The translations under genes and the position numbers were made by a program. From Streptomyces sp. A0958 (GTDB taxonomy: Bacteria; Actinomycetota; Actinomycetes; Streptomycetales; Streptomycetaceae), in assembly GCF_004795035.1 (NCBI RefSeq), contig NZ_SSBK01000028.1, positions 1 through 64,000 on the forward strand: 64,000 nt of DNA. Direction: 5' to 3'. Position 1 is the first letter of the stretch; every line of letters begins with the position of its first letter. Shown one piece after another: positions 1 to 8,331 of this stretch. The notes beneath the pieces were generated by a model, which was not told the origin of the DNA, made no database searches, and saw only the letters and a program-made list of their open reading frames with translations.

Positions 1-452
1 CATCTCGGAAGTGCCTTGCTGATCGTGCGTGCTGGAAGCCTGAAGAACTCCCATCATCGCAGGTCACAAGGCACTTTCTCGTTCCAAGAAAAGTTATCCA
101 CAGGCATCGATTCGGCGGATCAAGGCTAAGTCCGTGTCCTATGTGGTGAGTCGGAGGAGTCGTTCGGTGTCGTCGGTCCTGCGGGGCCACGTTGGGCTCA
201 GCAATGGCCGGGCCGATGTGAACGCTGCAGCACGAAACGACGGTGCCCTCCTCGTCCGAGACGAGGAGGCTCGTCGGTCCTGCAGGGCACCGGGGTCTCA
301 AGTGGGTGTGCCGCCACATGCCGCCCTCGCCCCGAGCCCGACCGAGGCGATCGAGACTATTCAAGCCGAGGCATTCGTGATTCTCGACGACCGCCGACAC
401 GCAGCATCACTCCGGGAAGCACAAGTGACGACGTGAACGTCCAAGTCCTCAC

Positions 453-749
453 CTATCCGTTGGGGAGGCAGTTGTGGGCGCCCCCGCCCTGCCCTGGACA
501 GTTCACGGGCAGACCGCCACACAGACCCATGAGAGCATCGACACGCTCGCCGACGAGCCGAACTGTTGGGCGAACAGGAAGCACCAGAAAGTCAGCCACC
601 CCATCCACATCCCCTTCCGAGGCCGCCGACTCAAACGGTGCAAGCGTCCACGCAACAGTGATCACGTCAAGGTCCGCTGCCTGGGCCAGCAAGCCCACGG
701 CTGTTCTGAAGATCTGGCAGCTCCGCCGTGGCACCAACTGCACCATCAC
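453..749 (-). CDS. Possible small hypothetical protein (98 aa)
   Basis: I do not recognise this ORF. It starts at a GTG and reads a plausible protein-like sequence with a hydrophobic, acidic middle (around TAVGLLAQAADLDVITVAW) and a Cys/Gly-rich C-terminus. Codon use is less GC3-biased than in the flanking core genes, which fits acquired or decaying DNA. There is no convincing ribosome binding site, and the frame stays open upstream of the start, so it may be the tail of a broken gene. Confidence 0.25.
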   Translation of the reverse strand: MMVQLVPRRSCQIFRTAVGLLAQAADLDVITVAWTLAPFESAASEGDVDGVADFLVLPVRPTVRLVGERVDALMGLCGGLPVNCPGQGGGAHNCLPNG

Positions 750-835
750 GGTCGTGGCGGTCCAGCCCCGCGCGGAGGAGTTCGCGCGCGGTATGGAACG
801 GGCTGCCCCACCGCGCTACGGCGCAATTGGCGGAT

Positions 836-1056
836 TCAGTCGGTATTGACCTCCTGAGGCCCCGTTCCAGCCTCGGCGGGGATGGGCGCCGTCGTCGCTG
901 CGGGCAGCTTGGCGTACTGACAGAAGTTGAAGGCGCCAGCGCCTATACGCCGCGGCCCATCCCTCCGTTTGTGCGCCCGTACTTGCTGGCTGCCGCCCCG
1001 CTGTCCGTACCGACCCTGACCGTTTCCTGCACGAACAGCTCGGCATACGGGCCCAT
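836..1056 (-). pseudogene. Probable frameshifted small ORF, coupled to the upstream fragment
   Basis: A frame beginning at ATG 1056 (MGPYAELFVQETV...) overlaps the stop of the upstream gene in a TGATG arrangement typical of translational coupling. It stops at 943-945 after 37 residues. A protein-like continuation (GAGAFNFCQYAKLPAATTA...) follows in another frame to a stop at 836-838. The most economical reading is one small gene of about 70 codons carrying a frameshift near 945. The function is unknown. It could also be a genuine 37-aa peptide followed by noncoding DNA. Confidence 0.35.
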
Positions 1057-1347
1057 CACGACAGCGTCGCCGCCTGCGCGTCAGTCCCCGCACCGGACTC
1101 AGGCGTTTCTACGCTGCTCTCGGGCGTTGGCGCAGGGTTGGCGCCGGTTCTGCGGGTGCGCAGCGAGTTGTGGAGCATGGTCCCGCCCACGCCAACGCCG
1201 GCGCCGATGATGGCGCCCTGTTGGCGGCCCACCATCTGACCGATCTTGATGCCCTGTTGGCGGCCCGCCAACTGGTAGGCGGCTCCCAGGGCTGCGGGGC
1301 CTGCCCCGCCTCGCGGCTTCCGCGGAGAGTTTTGCGTAGTCCCACAT
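1056..1347 (-). pseudogene. Frameshifted small Gly/Gln-rich protein gene
   Basis: ATG 1347 has a good ribosome binding site (GAGG 7-9 nt upstream) and starts MWDYAKLSAEAARRG. Near 1300 the coding sense moves to another frame, AGPAALGAAYQLAGRQQGI, which continues through GQMVGRQQGAIIGAGVGVGG and ends at 1056. The two halves join with a 1-nt shift to give about 95 residues, including a glycine-rich, possibly membrane-interacting stretch and a repeated GRQQG motif. The family is not recognised. Either this is a true pseudogene in the decayed tRNA-flanking block, or a base-call error is present. Confidence 0.5.
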
Positions 1348-1951
1348 CTTGGGGCACCTCGGTTCGTGTCACTGGTCGGGACGGATCAATGATCTCAAGG
1401 CGGCGTGACACGGGTGGGCAAGTTCGCAACTTCTCGTCGTCGGCAGCTGCTCCCCCTACCGATGGTGATGTCGAGGTCGCGTGTGCTCCGCAAGCTGCAC
1501 AGCCTGCCCCGAACGAAGACCAGCGCGCTCAGCGACCCTGCGATGAGTGGATGCGCAAGAGCGTCCAGAAGAACTGTGCCCTGGGGTGAGATGTGGACCG
1601 CGGGTGCGGCATGCACCAGGTGCGCCGCCGCATCGCACCGGGGCAAACAAGAGCCTGCCACGCCGGCCTCGCCGATGCAGACGGTGTCTCCTGACTGCCC
1701 GGACACAGCACGGAAGCAGAGACGTCATGCGATGTGGCGGAGCGCGACGCTTCCCTCGACGGCCGTGGGACCGCGCCACAACGCTCCCTCGGGCAAGCGC
1801 CGCAAAAGGCCAGGTCAGACACCTCTGAAGTGCGCTGACACGCTGCGACAACGGGTCAGTACCGCACGGTGCGCGGCTAGTACCGCACGGAAAAACGCCA
1901 CCAAATCCACGTTTTCCCCAGGTCAGAACGATTCTGCCCGGGGACGCTCGG

Positions 1952-2025
1952 TGGGGCGGGTGGGACTCGAACCCACGGCCGACGGATTATGAGTCCGCTG
2001 CTCTAACCGGCTGAGCTACCGCCCC
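1952..2025 (-). tRNA. tRNA with CAU anticodon (elongator Met or Ile2)
   Basis: The 74-nt cloverleaf reads on the minus strand from GGGGCGG at the 5' end to CCGCCCC plus an A discriminator. The anticodon loop is CTCATAA, giving CAU, and the T loop is GTTCGAGTC. No CCA is encoded. The loop fits both elongator tRNA-Met and lysidine-modified tRNA-Ile2, and the sequence alone does not settle which. It is not an initiator, because the 5' G pairs normally with C at the acceptor end. The 3' end faces the decayed block at 1-1951. Confidence 0.93.
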
Positions 2026-2158
2026 GTTTCGGCGTGGCGCGTACATGTGTGCGCACCGTCTGCCGCAGCATAGCCGGTCATACGATCTCCCGCTGCGGAT
2101 GCCCGGCTGCTGATGACCATGAAGACGGCGCTGCTCGTCGCCCGGTTCCGGGCATACG

Positions 2159-2182
2159 AAAAAGGACCCCAGCGGGGCCCTC
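2159..2182 (-). terminator. Intrinsic terminator after the tRNA-Asn pair
   Basis: On the minus strand AGGGCCCC-GCT-GGGGTCCT forms a hairpin of about 8 bp with one mismatch. It is followed by a run of five T residues, a classical rho-independent terminator that is rare in this GC-rich genome. It lies 10 nt beyond the 3' end of the distal tRNA-Asn gene. Confidence 0.8.
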
Positions 2183-2191
2183 TTCCGATCG

Positions 2192-2264
2192 CTCCCCCGA
2201 CTGGACTCGAACCAGTAACCCTCCGGTTAACAGCCGAATGCTCTGCCAATTGAGCTACAGGGGA
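2192..2264 (-). tRNA. tRNA-Asn (GUU), distal copy
   Basis: A 73-nt cloverleaf with acceptor TCCCCTG paired to CGGGGGA, a G discriminator, anticodon loop CTGTTAA (GUU) and T loop TTCGAGT. It differs from the neighbouring copy mainly by compensated bases in the anticodon stem. Only 5 nt separate the two genes, so they are co-transcribed. Confidence 0.95.
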
Positions 2265-2269
2265 TCGCG

Positions 2270-2342
2270 CTCCCCCGACTGGACTCGAACCAGTAACCTG
2301 CCGGTTAACAGCCGGCTGCTCTGCCAATTGAGCTACAGGGGA
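2270..2342 (-). tRNA. tRNA-Asn (GUU), proximal copy
   Basis: A 73-nt cloverleaf with the same acceptor stem and GUU anticodon as the next gene. The anticodon stem is GCCGGC-type instead of TTCGGC-type. It is the first gene of the tandem Asn pair on the minus strand. Confidence 0.95.
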
Positions 2343-2523
2343 TTGCTGCTGTGCCTCGAAACGTACCTGCCTGGCGGATGCCGGGCGGCGCGTGCTCGCT
2401 GCGACACATACATTAGCGCAAGCAGGGGGGTGCTTCGCCAATCGGTATCGGCCGGGGTGATCTCGGGCGTCTGCGGGTAGGCGGGCAGCACACGTCGCAC
2501 GGAGCGAAGGAAGGGTGGCAGCC

Positions 2524-2823
2524 ATGCGGTACCGGCTCACGTTCATCGCCGGAGTGGCCCTCGGTTACGTGCTCGGCACGCGAGCCGGGCGCGAGCGTTA
2601 CGAGCAGCTGAAGAAGTCCGCACGCCAGTTCGCCCAGAACCCGGCCGTGCGCAACACCTGCGAAACCGCGGCCCAGAGCGGCCGGGAGTTCGCGGGGAAG
2701 GCGTACCACGCGGTCGGGGAGAAGGTCGGCGACAAGGTGCCGGCGTCCGTGACGGACCGGGTGCGGTCCTTGCGCGGGCGCGGGGCGAGCGGAGCGGACG
2801 ACTGGGGGACCACCAACACCTGA
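2524..2823 (+). CDS. YtxH-like small membrane-associated protein
   Basis: The 99-aa product has one N-terminal hydrophobic segment (about residues 4-18, LTFIAGVALGYVLGTRAGR). A charged, alanine-rich amphipathic helix and a basic C-terminus follow. This layout (a glycine-containing TM, then GTRAGRERYEQL) is that of small actinobacterial YtxH-type proteins of unknown function. ATG 2524 was chosen over GTG 2515 because the purine-rich site AAGGAAGG (2507-2514) abuts the GTG but sits about 9 nt from the ATG. It is likely monocistronic: the downstream kinase has its own promoter-like signal. Confidence 0.75.
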   Translation: MRYRLTFIAGVALGYVLGTRAGRERYEQLKKSARQFAQNPAVRNTCETAAQSGREFAGKAYHAVGEKVGDKVPASVTDRVRSLRGRGASGADDWGTTNT

Positions 2824-2891
2824 GTCGGCCGGAACCACGTCTGCCGCGCCACCGGTACGGGAAACCTCCGGTGGTGCGGCAGAATCTGTGT

Positions 2892-4337
2892 ATGGGCATA
2901 GTCGCCGGCTTGGACAGTTCTTCCGCGTTCACACACATCGTGGTCTGCGATACGGACACGGGCGCCGTACTGCGGCAGGGGTACGCCGCGCATCCCGTCG
3001 AGGCGAAGGCCACCGAGGTCGACCCGCAGGCGTGGCTGCTCTCCCTCGGTGAGGCCGCCACCGGCGGGCTGCTCGAAGGGGTGCAGGCGATCGGCGTTTC
3101 CGCGCAGCAGCACGGGCTCGTCCCGCTGGACCACCAGGGCAACCTCGTGCGGCCGGCGCTGCTCGGCAACGACAAGCGGGCGCAGGCCGCGGCGGCCGAT
3201 CTCATCGACGGGCTCGGCGGGCGGCAGGCCTGGGCCGAGGCGGTCGGGGCGGTGCCGCAGGCCGCGCAGCCCGTGTCGAAGCTGCGCTGGCTGGCGCGGA
3301 CCGAGCCGGAGCAGGCGCAGCGGGTCGCAGCGGTGATGCAGCCGCACGACTGGCTGGTGTGGCAGCTGCTGGGCCGGCCGGCCCGGCGGACCACCGACCG
3401 GGGCGCCGCGTCCGGCACCGGGTACTGGTCGGCGGGTGCGGAGTCCTACCGGCCGGAGCTGGTGGAGCTGGCGCTCGGGCACCAGGCGGCGCTGCCGGAG
3501 GTGCTCGGGCCGTCCGAGGCCGCCGGGACGACGCCGGAGGGGCTGCTGATCTCCGCCGGGACCGGCGAGACCATGGCTGCGGCCTTCGGGCTGGGGGTCG
3601 GGGTCGGGGACGCGGTCGTCTCGCTGGGGGCCTCGGGCTCGGTGATGGCCGTGCATCACGAGGCGCTGGCCGATCCGACCGGGATGATCACCTCGTTCGC
3701 CGACGCGACGGGCATGCACCTGCCGGTGGTCCACACGTCGAACGCGGTACGCGCCCTGCGCGGCACGGCCGAGATGCTGGACGTGGAAGGGCTCGACGCG
3801 CTCTCCGCTCTGGCGCTGAAGTCGACGTCCGGCTCCTCGGGGCTCGTACTCCTGCCGTATCTGGAGGGTGAGCGCACCCCGCAGCTGCCGCACACCGCCG
3901 GGACCTTGTGCGGGCTGCGCCGGGAGTCGATGAAGCCGGAGCACCTGGCGCGGGCCGCGTTCGAGGGGATGCTCTGCTCGCTGGCCGACGCGCTCGACGT
4001 GCTGCGCGGCCGGGGTGTGGAGGTGCGGCGGGTGTTCCTGCTGGGGGCGGCGGCCGAGCTGCCGGCCGTGCGGCAGCTGGCGCCCGCGCTGCTGGGTACG
4101 CAGGTCGTCGTCCCGCAGCCCGCGCAGTACGCGGCGCTCGGCGCGGCCCGGCAGGCGGCCTGGGCGCTGGGTGTCTCGCAGGGGGCGCTCGACGGGCGCA
4201 CTCCGCCGGCCTGGCAGGGCGCCGCGGCGCAGGTGCTGGAGCCGGGCGAGGAGCTGCCCGTGGGGCAGGCCGTGCGTCAGCAGTACGTCGCGACGCGGGA
4301 CCAGATCCACCCGGGAGCGTTCGACCCGGCGCGGTGA
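2892..4337 (+). CDS. FGGY-family carbohydrate kinase, xylulokinase-like
   Basis: The 481-aa product is the normal length for a xylulokinase. FGGY kinases phosphorylate a sugar with ATP in the cytoplasm. The N-terminal phosphate-binding motif GLDSSS is at residues 6-11, the ND.R motif with the likely catalytic Asp is in LLGNDKRA (about 96-103), and the C-terminal ATP-domain motifs GASGS and PYLEGERTP are present. The actual sugar cannot be read from sequence: D-xylulose is the default, but no xylose isomerase gene is near. ATG 2892 lies 6 nt after CAGAAT with no Shine-Dalgarno, suggesting a leaderless mRNA. Confidence 0.75.
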   Translation: MGIVAGLDSSSAFTHIVVCDTDTGAVLRQGYAAHPVEAKATEVDPQAWLLSLGEAATGGLLEGVQAIGVSAQQHGLVPLDHQGNLVRPALLGNDKRAQAAAADLIDGLGGRQAWAEAVGAVPQAAQPVSKLRWLARTEPEQAQRVAAVMQPHDWLVWQLLGRPARRTTDRGAASGTGYWSAGAESYRPELVELALGHQAALPEVLGPSEAAGTTPEGLLISAGTGETMAAAFGLGVGVGDAVVSLGASGSVMAVHHEALADPTGMITSFADATGMHLPVVHTSNAVRALRGTAEMLDVEGLDALSALALKSTSGSSGLVLLPYLEGERTPQLPHTAGTLCGLRRESMKPEHLARAAFEGMLCSLADALDVLRGRGVEVRRVFLLGAAAELPAVRQLAPALLGTQVVVPQPAQYAALGAARQAAWALGVSQGALDGRTPPAWQGAAAQVLEPGEELPVGQAVRQQYVATRDQIHPGAFDPAR

Positions 4338-4344
4338 ACAAGGG

Positions 4345-4480
4345 CGCGCGGTGAGGGAGAGCGCGCGGTGAGGGAGAGCGCGCGGTGAGTGGGAGCGCGC
4401 AGCGAGCGGGAGCGCGCAGCGAGGCAGAGCGCGCGGTGAGTGGGAGCGCGCGGTGAGTGGGAGCGCGCGCGGTGAGTGAG
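4345..4480. repeat. Degenerate tandem repeats, GAGCGCGCGGTGAGTGG-like
   Basis: About eight imperfect copies of a 16-17-bp unit (GAGCGCGCGGTGAGTGG with GGGAG and GCAGCGAGC variants) directly follow the kinase stop codon. No ORF uses them. The array probably arose by slippage and could vary in length between strains. Confidence 0.75.
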
Positions 4481-4517
4481 GGCGGGGGCGCGGAATTGCG
4501 GAATTATGGACCGAGTC

Positions 4518-4547
4518 CGGTTTTTGACCGGGACTTGAACAAAACCG
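4518..4547. promoter_or_regulatory. Operator-like inverted repeat before the ABC exporter
   Basis: CGGTTTT (4518-4524) and AAAACCG (4541-4547) form a perfect 7-bp inverted repeat around an AT-richer core that contains TTGACC. It lies about 75 nt upstream of the exporter start in an otherwise featureless gap. A binding site for an unlinked repressor is plausible but unproven. Confidence 0.35.
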
Positions 4548-4620
4548 TTCGCGGTCCCGGTGAGCGGTGCCGGAAGATGGGTCGGCTGCCCCCGACCTAC
4601 GCCGACTCCGAGAGACACGC

Positions 4621-6354
4621 GTGCTCATAAAACTCCTGCGGGCCTATCTCGCTCCGTACAAGAAACCGCTCGCGGTGCTGGTCGTCTTCCAGCTGTTGCA
4701 GACCTGCGCCACCCTCTACCTCCCGACCCTCAACGCCGACATCATCGACAACGGTGTCGTCGAGGGGGACACGGGCTACATCCTCCAGTACGGCGGCGTG
4801 ATGATCGTCGTCAGCATCGCCCAGGTGGTCTGCAACATCGGGGCGGTCTACATCGGCGCCCGAACCGCCTCGGCACTCGGGCGCGATGTGCGGGCTTCGG
4901 TCTTCGACCAGGTGCAGTCGTTCTCCGCGCGCGAGGTCGGCCGGTTCGGTGCTCCCTCGCTGATCACCCGTACGACCAATGACGTCCAGCAGATCCAGAT
5001 GCTGGTCCTGATGACGTTCACGCTGATGGTGTCGGCCCCGATCATGTGTGTCGGCGGCATCATCATGGCGCTCGGCCAGGACGTCCCGCTGTCGGCGGTG
5101 CTGCTCGCCGTGGTGCCGGTCCTCGGGATCGCGGTCAGCCTCATCGTGCGGAAGATGCGCCCGCTGTTCCGGCTGATGCAGAAGCGGCTCGACACGGTGA
5201 ACCGGGTGCTGCGCGAGCAGATCACCGGCAACCGGGTCATCCGCGCCTTCGTCCGCGACGAGTACGAAGAGGGCCGCTTCCGGGGCGCGAACACCGAGCT
5301 GACGGACGTGGCGCTGTCCACGGGTCGGCTGATGGCCCTGATGTTCCCGACCGTGATGACCGTCGTGAACCTGTCCTCGATCGCCGTCGTCTGGTTCGGC
5401 GCGCACCGCATCGACAGCGGCGGGATGGAGATCGGCGCGCTGACCGCGTTCCTCGCCTATCTGATGCAGATCGTCATGTCGGTGATGATGGCCACCTTCA
5501 TGTTCATGATGGTGCCGCGCGCCGAGGTATGCGCCGAGCGCGTCCAGGAGGTCCTGGAGACCGACTCCAGCGTCGTCCCGCCGGTCGAGCCGGTACGGGA
5601 GCTGCGCGCCCACGGACACCTGGAGGTGCGCGGCGCGGACTTCCGCTACCCGGGCGCCGAGGAGCCCGTGCTGCGGTCGGTGGACCTGGTGGCGCGGCCG
5701 GGCGAGACGACCGCGATCATCGGGTCGACGGGCAGCGGGAAGTCGACGCTGCTCGGGCTCGCACCCCGGCTGTTCGATGTGACGGACGGCCAGGTGCTGG
5801 TCGACGGGACGGACGTGCGGACGCTGGAGCCGGCGCTGCTGGCGAAGACCGTGAGCCTGGTCCCGCAGAAGCCGTACCTGTTCTCCGGGACGGTCGCGAC
5901 GAATCTGCGGTACGGGAACCCGGACGCGACCGACGAGGAGCTGTGGCACGCGCTGGAGGTCGCCCAGGCCAAGGGGTTCGTCGAGGGCCTGGAGCACGGG
6001 CTCGACGCGCCGATCGCGCAGGGCGGCACCAATGTCTCCGGGGGGCAGCGGCAGCGGCTCTCGATCGCGCGGACGCTGGTGCAGCAGCCGGAGATCTACC
6101 TCTTCGACGACTCGTTCTCGGCGCTGGACTACGCCACGGACGCCGCGCTGCGTGCGGCGCTGCTGCGGGAGACCGCGCGGGCGACCGTGGTGATCGTGGC
6201 CCAGCGGGTCTCCACGATCCGCGACGCCGACCGGATCATCGTGCTGGACGAGGGGCGGGTCGTCGGAACCGGCACCCACCACGAGCTGATGGACGGCAAT
6301 GACACCTACCGGGAGATCGTGCTCTCCCAGCTGACGGAAGCGGAGGCCGCGTAA
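4621..6354 (+). CDS. ABC exporter half-transporter with degenerate nucleotide site
   Basis: The 577-aa product is a fused membrane and ATPase half-transporter. About six TM helices occupy residues 10-300 and the ATPase domain starts near 330. Walker A is GSTGSGKST, the signature is VSGGQ and the H-loop region is VAQRVSTI. The Walker B end reads LFDDS, with Asp where the catalytic Glu should be; such a substitution marks the degenerate partner of heterodimeric exporters (the BmrCD/TM287-288 type). The gene overlaps the next by 1 nt, so the two form one exporter for an unknown, possibly toxic or lipid-like substrate. GTG 4621 (VLIKLLRAYLAPYKKP) is preferred; GTG 4567 would add 18 atypical residues. 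Confidence 0.85.
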   Translation: MLIKLLRAYLAPYKKPLAVLVVFQLLQTCATLYLPTLNADIIDNGVVEGDTGYILQYGGVMIVVSIAQVVCNIGAVYIGARTASALGRDVRASVFDQVQSFSAREVGRFGAPSLITRTTNDVQQIQMLVLMTFTLMVSAPIMCVGGIIMALGQDVPLSAVLLAVVPVLGIAVSLIVRKMRPLFRLMQKRLDTVNRVLREQITGNRVIRAFVRDEYEEGRFRGANTELTDVALSTGRLMALMFPTVMTVVNLSSIAVVWFGAHRIDSGGMEIGALTAFLAYLMQIVMSVMMATFMFMMVPRAEVCAERVQEVLETDSSVVPPVEPVRELRAHGHLEVRGADFRYPGAEEPVLRSVDLVARPGETTAIIGSTGSGKSTLLGLAPRLFDVTDGQVLVDGTDVRTLEPALLAKTVSLVPQKPYLFSGTVATNLRYGNPDATDEELWHALEVAQAKGFVEGLEHGLDAPIAQGGTNVSGGQRQRLSIARTLVQQPEIYLFDDSFSALDYATDAALRAALLRETARATVVIVAQRVSTIRDADRIIVLDEGRVVGTGTHHELMDGNDTYREIVLSQLTEAEAA

Positions 6355-8285
6355 TGGCCGGGCCTGGCGGACGCATGATGGCGGGCAGGGCGCCGACCCA
6401 GCGGTCCATGGACTTCAAGGGGTCCTCGAAGCGGCTGCTGAAGCGTTTCGCCGTGGAGAAGAAGACGCTGTACGTGATGCTGGTGGCGGTCGCGCTGAGC
6501 GTCGCGCTCTCCGTGGTCGGCCCGAAGATCCTCGGCAAGGCCACCGACCTGGTGTTCGCCGGTGTCATCGGCCGGGGGATGGACGCGGGGACCACCAAGG
6601 AGCAGGCCGTCGAGGGCCTGCGCAGGAGCAACAGCGGCCTGGCCGACATGCTCTCGAAGGTGGACTTCATCCCCGGTCAGGGCATGGACTTCGACGCGAT
6701 CGGCCGTGTGCTGCTCATGGCGCTGGCGGTGTACGTCGGTGCCGGGCTGCTGATGCTGGTGTCGACGCGGCTGTCGATCCGGGTGATCAACCGGGTCGTG
6801 TTCCAGCTGCGCGAGGACATCCAGACGAAGCTGTCGCGGCTGCCGCTGTCGTACTTCGACCGCGCCAAGCGCGGCGAGGTGCTGAGCCGGGCGACGAACG
6901 ACATCGACAACATCTCGCAGACGATGCAGCAGACGATGGGCCAGCTCATCAACTCGCTGCTGACGATCGTCGGTGTGCTGGTGATGATGTTCTGGATCTC
7001 GCCGCTGCTGGCGCTGGTCGCGCTGGTGACGGTGCCGCTGTCGGTGGTCGTGGCGACGAAGGTCGGCAAGCGCTCCCAGCCGCAGTTCGTCCAGCAGTGG
7101 AAGGTGACGGGCAAGCTCAACGCCCACATCGAGGAGATGTACACCGGGCACACCCTGGTGAAGGTCTTCGGCCGGCAGGAGGAGTCCGCGCGGGACTTCG
7201 CCGAGCAGAACGAGGCGCTGTACGAGGCCGGGTTCAAGGCGCAGTTCAACAGCGGGATCATGCAGCCGCTGATGATGTTCGTGTCGAACCTGAACTACGT
7301 GCTGATCGCCGTGGTCGGCGGCCTGCGGGTCGCCTCCGGCGCGCTGTCGATCGGTGATGTGCAGGCGTTCATCCAGTACTCGCGGCAGTTCTCGATGCCG
7401 CTGACCCAAGTCGCCTCGATGGCGAACCTGGTGCAGTCGGGGGTGGCGTCGGCGGAGCGGATCTTCGAGCTGCTGGACGCCGAGGAGCAGGAGCCCGACC
7501 CGGCGAAGGGCGAGGGCGAGCACCCCGGCATCCTGCGCGGCAGCGTCGCGCTGGAGAAGGTGGCGTTCCGCTACGACCCGGAGAAGCCGCTCATCGAGGA
7601 CCTGTCGCTGAACGTCGAACCGGGGCACACGGTCGCGATCGTCGGCCCGACGGGCGCCGGCAAGACGACGCTGGTCAACCTCCTGATGCGGTTCTACGAG
7701 GTGACGGGCGGCCGGATCACGCTCGACGGGGTCGACATCGCGAAGATGTCGCGGGCCGACCTGCGGTCGGGCATCGGCATGGTCCTCCAGGACACCTGGC
7801 TGTTCGGCGGGACCATCGCGGAGAACATCGCGTACGGGGCGTCGGGCGACGTCACCCGGGAGGAGATCGAGGAGGCGGCGAAGGCGGCCCACGCCGACCG
7901 CTTCATCCGTACCCTGCCGGACGGTTACGACACGGTGATCGACGACGAGGGCTCCGGGGTCAGCGCGGGCGAGAAGCAGCTGATCACCATCGCGCGGGCG
8001 TTCCTGTCCGACCCGGTGATACTGGTGCTGGACGAGGCGACCAGCTCCGTCGACACCCGTACCGAGGTGCTGATCCAGAAGGCGATGGCGGGCCTCGCGC
8101 ACGGCCGTACGAGCTTCGTGATCGCGCACCGGCTCTCCACCATCCGGGACGCCGACGTCATCCTGGTCATGGAGGACGGGTCGATCGTCGAGCAGGGCAC
8201 GCACGAGGAACTGCTGGCGGCCGAGGGCGCGTACGCCCGGCTGTACTCGGCGCAGTTCGCCCAGGCGATCGCCGAGGTCGACTGA
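6354..8285 (+). CDS. ABC exporter half-transporter with canonical Walker B
   Basis: The 643-aa partner of the preceding gene starts at an ATG overlapping its TAA stop. The membrane domain (about residues 35-345) has an extra soluble insertion between the first TMs (about 70-120), a common feature of one subunit of heterodimeric exporters. Walker A is GPTGAGKTT and Walker B is LVLDEATSS with the catalytic Glu. The signature loop reads VSAGEKQ instead of SGGQ, so the pair is asymmetric: the consensus site combines this Walker A/B with the partner's VSGGQ. The role is ATP-driven export. Confidence 0.87.
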   Translation: MAGPGGRMMAGRAPTQRSMDFKGSSKRLLKRFAVEKKTLYVMLVAVALSVALSVVGPKILGKATDLVFAGVIGRGMDAGTTKEQAVEGLRRSNSGLADMLSKVDFIPGQGMDFDAIGRVLLMALAVYVGAGLLMLVSTRLSIRVINRVVFQLREDIQTKLSRLPLSYFDRAKRGEVLSRATNDIDNISQTMQQTMGQLINSLLTIVGVLVMMFWISPLLALVALVTVPLSVVVATKVGKRSQPQFVQQWKVTGKLNAHIEEMYTGHTLVKVFGRQEESARDFAEQNEALYEAGFKAQFNSGIMQPLMMFVSNLNYVLIAVVGGLRVASGALSIGDVQAFIQYSRQFSMPLTQVASMANLVQSGVASAERIFELLDAEEQEPDPAKGEGEHPGILRGSVALEKVAFRYDPEKPLIEDLSLNVEPGHTVAIVGPTGAGKTTLVNLLMRFYEVTGGRITLDGVDIAKMSRADLRSGIGMVLQDTWLFGGTIAENIAYGASGDVTREEIEEAAKAAHADRFIRTLPDGYDTVIDDEGSGVSAGEKQLITIARAFLSDPVILVLDEATSSVDTRTEVLIQKAMAGLAHGRTSFVIAHRLSTIRDADVILVMEDGSIVEQGTHEELLAAEGAYARLYSAQFAQAIAEVD

Positions 8286-8331
8286 CCCGTACGAAGGTTC
8301 CGCGGCTGCCCCGGCCGTACGCGCGTGCGCG

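Larger units (their letters stand above)
1..1951. other. Gene-poor decayed region next to tRNA(CAU)
   Basis: No intact recognisable gene is seen here. A perfect 10-bp inverted repeat (AAGTGCCTTG at 9-18, CAAGGCACTT at 67-76) marks the left edge and could belong to an insertion-sequence end; this is inference. A plus ORF at 134-436 ends in an EAFVILDDRRHAASL-like stretch, and minus ORFs at 453-749 and 1395-1706 read like protein but have weak GC3 bias and no clear start signals. Two overlapping minus-strand genes at 836-1347 appear frameshifted. The block abuts the 3' end of the tRNA at 1952, the side where integrative elements insert, so it may be the relic of one. No integrase or att duplication is visible inside the window. 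Confidence 0.5.

Noticed and set aside
1..80. Inverted repeat considered as a complete insertion-sequence end
   Set aside because: Only one pair of 10-bp arms is visible, with no transposase and no target duplication inside the window, so an IS cannot be called.
134..436. 100-codon plus ORF with a PIN-like ILDDRRHAA tail
   Set aside because: The similarity to PIN-domain toxins is only a few residues, the start has no ribosome site and the catalytic acidic residues cannot be placed. Kept only as part of the decayed region.
1405..1992. 195-codon plus-strand ORF ending in the tRNA
   Set aside because: It ends within a tRNA gene on the opposite strand (the familiar VGRVGLEPTADGL translation of a tRNA) and has no domain or good start.
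2034..2480. Plus-strand ORF reading SPDWTRTSNPPVNSRMLCQL twice
   Set aside because: This is the antisense translation of the two tRNA-Asn genes, a common annotation artefact.
2598..4628. Long minus-strand frame opposite the FGGY kinase, including a PRALPLTARSHSP repeat protein
   Set aside because: It is a shadow of the kinase and of the tandem repeats at 4345-4480. It has no ribosome site and no recognised domain.
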